Source of the DNA: JAXDLH01 sp034666705
GTDB lineage: Bacteria > Chloroflexota > UBA6077 > SHYK01
Assembly: GCA_034666705.1 (NCBI GenBank)
Contig: JAXDLH010000339.1
Coordinates: forward strand, 1-11,828
DNA: 11,828 nt
Reading direction: 5' to 3'
The translations under genes were made by a program, and so were the position numbers. Positions 6,666 through 11,828 of this stretch are shown here, piece by piece; the first letter of the stretch is position 1; each line of letters begins with the position of its first letter. Below the pieces are notes generated by a model. The model saw only the letters and a program-made list of their open reading frames with translations. It had not been told where the DNA came from and ran no database searches.

Positions 6666-7382
6666 TCAGGCGATCCGACTGCGCGCGCGCGGGGCCCGGG
6701 ACTCCTTGCGGCATGCGCGGCGCAAGCGTTCGACGTCAACCACGGCGATCCGGCGGCCATGACGCTCCAGTGCACCGCTCGCGAGGAGCCGCTGCATATG
6801 CTTGGAGACGGTCTCGCGGCTGGCGCCCATCATGGCACCGAGATCCTCCTGCGTGAAGCGGGGCAGCGCGATCGCCTTCCCCTCAGGCGTCCCGTGCGCT
6901 TCGGCGATCGTGAGGAGCTGGCTTGCGAGCCGCTCGCACAGATCCAGACAGGCGAGATCGGCCGCAAATCGCCAACCCTCGCGTTGCAGACTGGCCAGCG
7001 TGCGCAGGAGGAGCTGCATCAACTCGGGCTGGCCGCGCAATATGTCGGCGACTAGCTGGCGGGGGAGCTCGAAGGCCTGGACAGGCTCCAGGGCAATCAC
7101 GGTCACGACGTAGGGGCGACCATCGAGCACGCTCGCCTCGCCGAGGCACTCCCCGGGGCCCCGAATGCCGACTAGCGTACCGCCGCCACTCCGACCGCGC
7201 AGCAGCTTCACGAAGCCGATCCGCAGCGCGACGATGCTCGTGGCCGGCTTGCCTTGCAGCATGAGCTGCTCACCACGCAGGTAGTGGCGCACGACCACCG
7301 GCGGCTCATCGTTCGTGGGGCAGCAAGCCACCGCATCCAACAAAGCGGTCTGGAACAGCCGCGCCCGCTCGCGTGCGCTCAT
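6666..7382 (-). CDS. Crp/Fnr-family transcriptional regulator
   Basis: A 238-residue DNA-binding regulator of usual family length. The cyclic-nucleotide-binding beta-roll covers about 30-110 and includes RGPGECLGEASVLDGRP (74-90). The dimerisation helix is about 111-160 and the winged helix-turn-helix about 165-222, with the signature FTQEDLGAMMGASRETVSKH (176-195) and recognition helix SRETVSKHM. The phosphate-binding Arg-Ser of cAMP-responsive members (R82/S83 in E. coli CRP) is replaced by Tyr91-Val92 in RPYVVTV, so classical cAMP binding is unlikely. Cysteines at 20, 21, 79, 145 and 149 do not match the Fnr N-terminal 4Fe-4S cluster pattern. The ATG at 7382 has no strong ribosome binding site. 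The histidine kinase follows on the same strand after 72 bp, so co-transcription is possible; its signal is unknown. Confidence 0.9.
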   Translation of the reverse strand: MSARERARLFQTALLDAVACCPTNDEPPVVVRHYLRGEQLMLQGKPATSIVALRIGFVKLLRGRSGGGTLVGIRGPGECLGEASVLDGRPYVVTVIALEPVQAFELPRQLVADILRGQPELMQLLLRTLASLQREGWRFAADLACLDLCERLASQLLTIAEAHGTPEGKAIALPRFTQEDLGAMMGASRETVSKHMQRLLASGALERHGRRIAVVDVERLRRACRKESRAPRARSRIA

Positions 7383-7436
7383 GCCAGCAAACCCCGCGTC
7401 GCGATCTTCACGCCCCGATGTGCAGGTCCTATCTTC

Positions 7437-7466
7437 TGTCTAGACCTTCCGGCCCTGCTTGCGCAA
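7437..7466 (-). promoter_or_regulatory. Putative promoter for the Crp-like regulator
   Basis: On the minus strand TTGCGC (complement of 7461-7466) and TAGACA (complement of 7437-7442) are separated by 18 nt, giving a predicted leader of roughly 45-50 nt before the ATG at 7382. It lies just downstream of the terminator of the preceding gene. Confidence 0.35.
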
Positions 7467-7508
7467 CCCCGTTGAGCAGCCGGATCTCCCCCGAGGAGTC
7501 AGAAATGG

Positions 7509-7555
7509 CCAAAAAGAACAGGCAGCCAATCCGTCCGGGACGGATTGGCTGCCTG
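7509..7555 (-). terminator. Rho-independent terminator of the PKD-DUF4214 gene
   Basis: Perfect 15-bp arms, CAGGCAGCCAATCCG (7519-7533) and its reverse complement (7541-7555), flank a 7-nt loop. Read on the minus strand the stem is followed at once by TTCTTTTT (7518-7511). It begins 22 nt after the TAG of the gene ending at 7578. This is a textbook intrinsic terminator and isolates that gene from the Crp-like gene. Confidence 0.93.
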
Positions 7556-7577
7556 TGGGTCGATGCGAAATGCGAGG

Positions 7578-9545
7578 CTAGGGCTTCGCGAAATACTCCG
7601 GCGAGGAGACGATCCCCGCGATCACCTGCTCATCGGTGCCGCCGCTTTGCAGCGTGCTGACGTCGGCGCTCAGCTCTGTCGGGCCGGCCGGCCGGCCGAG
7701 CAGCTTCTGGTAGAGCCCGTTCACGAAGGTGGCCTGATAGTCCGTGCTGGTCAACACCGCCATCGCGACGTCGACCCGCGAGCTGCCCCCCGCGAGCATG
7801 CCGAGCAAGCTGGCCGCCGTGCTAGCATCGGCAGCGCGGCCCAGCAGATCCTGGTACATATCGGCCACGAAGCGGTCGTTCGAGCTGCCATGCAGCGCGA
7901 AGTACTCTTGCGAGCCGAGAATCGCTGCCTTCATCTGCTCGGCGGTTGTCCCGCCATTCAGGGCGCTCATGAATGCGCTGAAGCCATCGGGGTCGGCGAT
8001 TCGCTTCAGGAAGCTCTGGTAGGCGCCGTTGATCAGATCCCCGCGATACTCGGCGCTGGTCAGGAGAGCCTGCGCCGCCTGCGTACGCGTCAACGTGCCG
8101 CCGTTCAGCGCCGTCGTCAGCGAGTCCCACCCACCCTGATCGGGCACGCGGGCCAGCAGGTCGACGTACAGGTGGTACACAAAGCGCTGGTTATCGCTGG
8201 TGAAGGTTGGCTCCGGTGGCAGCGCGGTGCCGCCCGTGGGGGTACCGCCGGTCGTGCCGCCGGGAGCGCTCCCACCCGTCGTTCCGCCGTCAGGCGTGCC
8301 ACCAGTACCAGTGGTACCGGTGCCGGTCGTGCTGCCGCCAGTGCCGGTCCCTGTGGTCCCGCCGCCAGTCGTGCTCGGCGGGGTCACGACGGGAGGCGTC
8401 GTGCTGGAGCTCGTGCCGCCAGTCGCCGTCGACGAGCCCGCCGCAGGAGCCACCGTGGCCGTGCTATTGATCGTCAGGACTACTGCACCATTCTGGCTGA
8501 CTCGCACGATCACCGGGCGAGTGCTGCCAGCCGCAGTCGGCGTTACATACGTATGGGCGCCACTGACGGTGAAGCTGCCGTTACCGCCGGTAATCGTTCC
8601 GACGCTGGTGCCGGTATTGTCGCCCCAATCGATGGTCGCGGTGAAGTCCGCCGGGATCGCGCCGGTGTACGTATCGATAAAGGTACCAACAGCCCCGACG
8701 AACGACTGGCCCGCCACGGTGCTGATCGCCACGGGCGTGCCGGTCAGCCGGTCCACCGACGCAACCACCACGCTGGTCGTGGCAAATGCGGTCGCCGTGC
8801 CGGGTGGGTCATCCGTCATAGTCACCTTGACGGCATACGTGCCGCCCGTGCGGTACGTGTGGGTACCCTTCACCACAAAGGGGCTGCTGTTGTTCGCGCC
8901 GATCCCGCTCACGTTGCCGCTGGTATCGAGCGGCGTGCCGTCGCCCCAGTCGATAGTGGCGCTGAAGTCCGTCGCGACGTTGAGCGGAAAGCCGCCATCG
9001 GTGAACGTCGCCAGCACCGCGTTGGTGAGGGCGGTGCCCGCGTTTGCGTTCATCGCGCTCGCGCCCGACCCGGAAAGGGTGTCGCCCTCGCCCACATTGA
9101 AGTTCTGGCCGAGGCCAAAGCCAGTGCGGCTCGGGTTCGTTCCCGTATCGGTGACCCGCAACGTAAGATGGATCCCGGTCATCTCGTCCGTGTAGGTGTG
9201 GGTTCCCTGGATCTGCGTGAGCTGGCAGGTCCCCCCAAACGTCGCGGTACTTATGACGCCGTCACCCCAGTCGACCGTCCCGGTGTATCTCGCAATCGTT
9301 CCGGGCGAGCCGGGCGTCTGAGTCGTAGGATTAGCGCAGTTGGGGTCGGTGAAACTGCCAACCTGGACGTTGCCGAGCACCTGGCCCTCCACCACGTTGG
9401 GGAGGACGTAGACAGTGACGGGGAAGGTAATTGATCCGGCACTCGCCGGTAGGCTGCTGAGTGGCAAGGCCATCGCTGCCAGCGCCAGGGCGCATACCAC
9501 GCGGCCGGCGCGAATGGAGAGGGCTGCGAGTCCGCGTCGTTTCAC
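7578..9545 (-). CDS. Secreted multidomain protein: PKD-like domains, Gly/Thr-rich linker, DUF4214-like repeats (paralogue 1)
   Basis: A 655-residue exported protein counted from GTG 9545. Residues 1-36 are a signal peptide (VKRRG start, hydrophobic 15-30, ASA cleavage motif). Three PKD/Ig-like domains carry TVDWGDG (about 90-96), ATIDWGDGT (196-204) and ATIDWGDN (303-310), each with a later THTY or AHTY motif; Cys70 and Cys107 in the first may form a disulfide. A flexible Gly/Thr/Ser/Pro linker covers about 367-445. The C-terminus (about 452-655) has four helical repeats with YxxLLxR and EY motifs (for example YQDLLGR, SPEYF), typical of DUF4214. PKD domains are usually extracellular adhesive or spacer modules; a surface structural or adhesion role is inferred. 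The gene is a paralogue of the next upstream gene and has its own promoter and terminator. Confidence 0.87.
   Translation of the reverse strand: MKRRGLAALSIRAGRVVCALALAAMALPLSSLPASAGSITFPVTVYVLPNVVEGQVLGNVQVGSFTDPNCANPTTQTPGSPGTIARYTGTVDWGDGVISTATFGGTCQLTQIQGTHTYTDEMTGIHLTLRVTDTGTNPSRTGFGLGQNFNVGEGDTLSGSGASAMNANAGTALTNAVLATFTDGGFPLNVATDFSATIDWGDGTPLDTSGNVSGIGANNSSPFVVKGTHTYRTGGTYAVKVTMTDDPPGTATAFATTSVVVASVDRLTGTPVAISTVAGQSFVGAVGTFIDTYTGAIPADFTATIDWGDNTGTSVGTITGGNGSFTVSGAHTYVTPTAAGSTRPVIVRVSQNGAVVLTINSTATVAPAAGSSTATGGTSSSTTPPVVTPPSTTGGGTTGTGTGGSTTGTGTTGTGGTPDGGTTGGSAPGGTTGGTPTGGTALPPEPTFTSDNQRFVYHLYVDLLARVPDQGGWDSLTTALNGGTLTRTQAAQALLTSAEYRGDLINGAYQSFLKRIADPDGFSAFMSALNGGTTAEQMKAAILGSQEYFALHGSSNDRFVADMYQDLLGRAADASTAASLLGMLAGGSSRVDVAMAVLTSTDYQATFVNGLYQKLLGRPAGPTELSADVSTLQSGGTDEQVIAGIVSSPEYFAKP
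8196..8447 (-). repeat. Low-complexity Gly/Thr/Ser/Pro linker coding repeat (paralogue 1)
   Basis: Short imperfect repeats of GTTGT-, GGTTG- and GTGTG-type codon blocks encode the disordered linker between the PKD domains and the DUF4214 repeats. The repetitive DNA also opens long apparent Pro/Val-rich frames on the opposite strand, which are artefacts. Confidence 0.7.
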
Positions 9546-9558
9546 GTGTCGGACCTCC
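9543..9558 (-). promoter_or_regulatory. Ribosome binding site fixing the GTG start of paralogue 1
   Basis: GGAGG (complement of 9554-9558) is 8 nt before GTG (9545-9543). An upstream in-frame ATG at 9590 lacks such a site and would place 15 non-signal residues before the signal peptide. The same GGAGG-8-GTG arrangement starts paralogue 2. Confidence 0.8.
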
Positions 9559-9653
9559 GATTCAAGATCAGCCCCCGAGGAGCATCGCATGGTCGCCGAC
9601 GAGCGCGGTCAGCATGCATATGTGGCACGCACACATCGCTCGGGATCAAAGAT

Positions 9654-9682
9654 ATTATGCGCTGACTGCGATAATTGGTCAA
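9654..9682 (-). promoter_or_regulatory. Strong sigma-70-type promoter of paralogue 1
   Basis: On the minus strand TTGACC (complement of 9677-9682) and CATAAT (complement of 9654-9659) are separated by exactly 17 nt, each matching consensus at 5 of 6 positions. The predicted start near 9647 gives a leader of about 100 nt before GTG 9545. The region is markedly more AT-rich than the surroundings. Confidence 0.7.
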
Positions 9683-9703
9683 TGACTTCATGCACAGTAC
9701 GCA

Positions 9704-9739
9704 GGAGGCCCGCCCCCGATGCATCGGGGGCGGGCCTCC
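9704..9739. terminator. Perfect 36-bp GC-rich palindrome, probable second terminator hairpin
   Basis: The arms starting GGAGGCCCGCCCCCGATG (9704-9721) are followed directly by their exact reverse complement (9722-9739), centred on GATGCATC. It lies 11 nt beyond the hairpin at 9751-9792 in the direction of transcription and just upstream of the paralogue 1 promoter. No T-tract follows on either strand, so it would be a non-canonical terminator or a protein-binding or cruciform site. Confidence 0.6.
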
Positions 9740-9750
9740 GGTAGGTCCTC

Positions 9751-9792
9751 ACGCATGCAGCATCCGGGCGCACCTCCGGATGCTGCATGCGT
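9751..9792 (-). terminator. Hairpin immediately after paralogue 2, probable first terminator
   Basis: Perfect 17-bp arms, ACGCATGCAGCATCCGG (9751-9767) and its reverse complement (9776-9792), flank an 8-nt loop. The hairpin starts 6 nt after the TAG at 9799-9801 on the minus strand. There is no U-tract, but the position and stem strength suggest transcription termination or 3' end stabilisation, together with the palindrome beyond it. Confidence 0.65.
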
Positions 9793-9798
9793 CGCGAG

Positions 9799-11748
9799 CT
9801 ATGACTTTGCCAGATACTCCGGCGAGGCGACGATCAAGGCAATGAGCTGCTCATCCGTGCCGCCGACGCCAGCCAGCACGGCGCTGCCCGCCGCTTTCTC
9901 GTCGTCGGTCGCGTCGCGGCCGAGGAAGCGAAGGTAGAAGCGATTGGTCAGCACCGTCCGATACTCGCCGCCGCCCAGCAGCGTGCTCGCTACTGTCGAC
10001 CGCGTCAGCGTGCCATTTGTCAGACTCAGCAGGGTGGCCGACATTACCGCGTCCGAGGGCGCCCGGCCCAGTAGCGCATCGTAGACGCTAGCGAGGAAGG
10101 CGTCGTTGGTACCACCCACCGCGGTGAAGTACTCGTCCGAGCCCAGGATCGTGGCCATGAGACCTTCGTCGCTCATATGGGCAGTCGGGTCGCTGCTGCG
10201 TAGGGCGCTCACCGCAGCCTCCACCTCATCGCCGCTCGGCGACCGTCCGAGGTAGCGGTTGTACAAGGCCGCCACCAGGTCTCCCTGATACTCGCTGGTT
10301 GCCAGGAGGGTCAGGGCCAGTTGCGACGGGCTCTGGCCGTTCGTAGTGGCCGTCAAGGAGGCCACCGCCGTGCTGGCTTCTGTGTCGCTCGGCGGGCGAT
10401 TCAGGAGGTCGACGTAGAGATGCTGCACGAAGGTTCCTGCCACCGCCGCACTCAGGGGGATGGCAGGCGGCGTGGTTCCAGTCGTGCCGCCCGCCGGCGT
10501 GCCAGATCCGCTACCCGTGCCGGTGGTGCTTGCGCCGTTGCCCGTCCCTGTCGTGCTCCCGCCACCGGTGCTCGGCGGCGTCACCTGCGCTGGCGCTGTC
10601 CCTACGGAATTGCCGCCCGCGGCGCTGCTTCCCCCGGCAAGGGTGCCACCCGCGGTGCTGTTGACTGTCAGCGCCACCGTACCATTGTGGCTCACCTTGA
10701 CCACGACCTGCCGCGGCGCGCTGCTCCCACCGCTCTGGTACATGTGCGTACCCGTGACCGTGAAAACCCCGTTGCTGCTCGTGATGGTGCCGGCAGAGGT
10801 GTTGGTCACAACCCCGCTGCCATCACCCCAGTCGATCGTGGCCGTGAAGTCTGCGGGGATCGCGCCCGTATAGCTATCGGTGAAAGTCGCCACCGGTCCG
10901 GTGAACGACTGGCCGGGAGTCGCGCTGATCGCCACGGGCGTCCCGGTGAGCCGGTCCACATCCGCGACCGTTACGGTCGTGGTCGCGCTCACCGTCGCGG
11001 TGCCGGGCGCTTTGTCGGTGAGGGTAGCCTTCGCCGTATAGGTGCCCTCTTTCCGATAGGTGTGGGTGCCCCGCAGGATGTAGGGGCTCGTGTTATTGGC
11101 ACCGATCCCGATGAGCGAGCCTGTGGTATCGACCGCGGTGCCGTCGCCCCAGTCGATCGTGGCGAGGAAGCCTGTCGCGGGGTTCAGCGGGTAGCCGGTG
11201 TTCGTAAAGACCCCGAGCTGCACGTTGCTCAGCGCCGTGCCCTCGTTCACGCTCAGCGTACCTCCGCCGGCCGCTATGAACACGTCGCCCTCGGCTACGC
11301 TGAAGTTCTGACCCAGGCCAAAACCGGTGTGCACGCTGCCAAAGAAGAGCGGGGGCTGCGGGGTCGCCGTTACGTTCACGGCCAGATGGATGTTCGTCAT
11401 CTCGTCGGCGTAGGTGTGGCTGCCCTGGACGAGCGTCAGGTTGCAGTCCCCACCGAAGACCGCCTGGCTCGTCGTACCATCACCCCAATCGATCGTGCCG
11501 GTGTACATGCGAATGTCGTTGAAAAAGGCGGGGATACATGCAATGTCAGTGAAGCTCCCCACGTTGACGCGATTCATGAACTGGCCCTCGACCGGGCTCA
11601 GCCCGTAAACGTTGACCGCAAAGGTCGACGGAGGCTGTCCCACAGGTGCGGCGGCACTGGAGAACGGCGTCGCCACGGCGACGAGGGCCGCCACGCCTAC
11701 GGCGAGGCATGCACGAATGAAATGAGCTGCGGGTCCGAATCGAATCAC
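9799..11748 (-). CDS. Secreted multidomain protein: PKD-like domains, Gly/Thr-rich linker, DUF4214-like repeats (paralogue 2)
   Basis: A 649-residue exported protein counted from GTG 11748 (an in-frame ATG at 11775 is less likely). The signal peptide spans about 1-34 and ends SSAAA. Three PKD/Ig-like domains contain TIDWGDGT (about 85-92), ATIDWGDGT (196-204) and ATIDWGDGS (303-311); Cys71 and Cys102 correspond to the Cys pair of paralogue 1. A Gly/Thr/Ser linker (about 365-431) precedes four DUF4214-like helical repeats (about 440-649) with motifs such as YVDLLNR, YNRYLGR, YDALLGR, YLRFLGR and a terminal SPEYLAKS. Shared blocks with paralogue 1 include TGFGLGQNF, VDRLTGTPVAIS and IPADFTATIDWGD. 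The role is probably a cell-surface or matrix protein; this is inference. Two hairpins follow the stop. Its promoter is not evident and may lie beyond the window end. Confidence 0.87.
   Translation of the reverse strand: MIRFGPAAHFIRACLAVGVAALVAVATPFSSAAAPVGQPPSTFAVNVYGLSPVEGQFMNRVNVGSFTDIACIPAFFNDIRMYTGTIDWGDGTTSQAVFGGDCNLTLVQGSHTYADEMTNIHLAVNVTATPQPPLFFGSVHTGFGLGQNFSVAEGDVFIAAGGGTLSVNEGTALSNVQLGVFTNTGYPLNPATGFLATIDWGDGTAVDTTGSLIGIGANNTSPYILRGTHTYRKEGTYTAKATLTDKAPGTATVSATTTVTVADVDRLTGTPVAISATPGQSFTGPVATFTDSYTGAIPADFTATIDWGDGSGVVTNTSAGTITSSNGVFTVTGTHMYQSGGSSAPRQVVVKVSHNGTVALTVNSTAGGTLAGGSSAAGGNSVGTAPAQVTPPSTGGGSTTGTGNGASTTGTGSGSGTPAGGTTGTTPPAIPLSAAVAGTFVQHLYVDLLNRPPSDTEASTAVASLTATTNGQSPSQLALTLLATSEYQGDLVAALYNRYLGRSPSGDEVEAAVSALRSSDPTAHMSDEGLMATILGSDEYFTAVGGTNDAFLASVYDALLGRAPSDAVMSATLLSLTNGTLTRSTVASTLLGGGEYRTVLTNRFYLRFLGRDATDDEKAAGSAVLAGVGGTDEQLIALIVASPEYLAKS
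10456..10656 (-). repeat. Low-complexity Gly/Thr/Ser/Pro linker coding repeat (paralogue 2)
   Basis: The counterpart of the paralogue 1 linker: GSTTGTG-, ASTTGTG- and GSGSGT-like blocks. It is shorter and differently arranged than in the sister gene, as expected for slippage-prone DNA. Confidence 0.65.
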
Positions 11749-11761
11749 GAATAGGGCCTCC
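11746..11761 (-). promoter_or_regulatory. Ribosome binding site fixing the GTG start of paralogue 2
   Basis: GGAGG (complement of 11757-11761) lies 8 nt before GTG (11748-11746). The upstream ATG at 11775 has only a distant GGAG (11 nt) and would add MHLRLEALF before the signal peptide. The remaining bases to 11828 show no gene. Confidence 0.75.
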
Positions 11762-11828
11762 AATCGAAGATGCATTCCCGATGGGGCTCCGCGGGATTGC
11801 GCGTCACCGCGGCTACGCGCGGCCGCGG

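Noticed and set aside
8230..8400. Short direct repeats considered as a CRISPR or tandem-repeat array
   Set aside because: No regular repeat/spacer structure; they are codon-level repeats of a Gly/Thr-rich protein linker.
8200..9195. 331-residue + strand ORF with Pro/Val-rich repeats, resembling a wall-spanning protein
   Set aside because: It is the complement of the Gly/Thr linker and PKD domains of paralogue 1; no ribosome binding site or signal peptide, and it lies fully inside a well-supported gene.
7545..9434. 629-residue + strand ORF opposite paralogue 1
   Set aside because: It runs through the intrinsic terminator hairpin and is Arg/Ala/His-rich; shadow ORF.
9704..9792. Palindromes considered as insertion-sequence ends or an attachment site
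   Set aside because: No transposase or integrase in the window and no target duplication seen; position directly after a stop codon fits termination better.
10321..11754. 477-residue + strand ORF opposite paralogue 2
   Set aside because: Arg-rich shadow of the PKD domains; no initiation signal.

Overview
The window is GC-rich and densely coding, with strong G/C preference at third codon positions, GGAGG-type ribosome binding sites and several GTG starts. The gene content is a GTAMEPTL-type signal peptidase, secreted RCC1-propeller and PKD/DUF4214 proteins, a Crp-like regulator and a membrane histidine kinase. This suggests a free-living, high-GC bacterium, most plausibly Chloroflexota (Thermomicrobia-like) and less likely Actinomycetota. 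That assignment is inference; there is no rRNA or other taxonomic marker here.

Left part (1-2281): the C-terminal end of an unrecognised protein on the + strand abuts, stop to stop, a minus-strand low-specificity L-threonine aldolase. Divergent from the aldolase is a small + strand gene of unknown function that looks leaderless. The 1846-2281 stretch holds a promoter-like element, a strong ribosome binding site and a 77-codon reading frame interrupted by a UGA at codon 8.

Middle part (2282-5405): a minus-strand type I signal peptidase homologue whose catalytic serine position is alanine is divergent from a + strand gene for a secreted protein. That protein has three Cys-paired modules followed by a complete seven-bladed RCC1 propeller. 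A GC-rich hairpin lies in the gap where this gene converges with the next one.

Right part (5406-11828): everything is on the minus strand. In transcription order there are two paralogous secreted proteins (signal peptide, three PKD-like WGDG domains, Gly/Thr/Ser/Pro linker, C-terminal DUF4214-like repeats), then a Crp/Fnr-family regulator, then a histidine kinase with no response regulator in view. The first paralogue is followed by two tandem perfect hairpins, the second by a textbook intrinsic terminator, so the two surface-protein genes look like separate units; a strong TTGACC-17-CATAAT promoter drives the second.

Taken together this looks like a cell-surface/export neighbourhood (three large secreted proteins plus a signal peptidase homologue) next to a sensor/regulator pair. 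No mobile element, CRISPR array, tRNA or rRNA was seen. The most notable points are the signal peptidase Ser-to-Ala substitution, the tandem PKD-DUF4214 paralogues, the three-module/RCC1 architecture and the UGA-interrupted small ORF.
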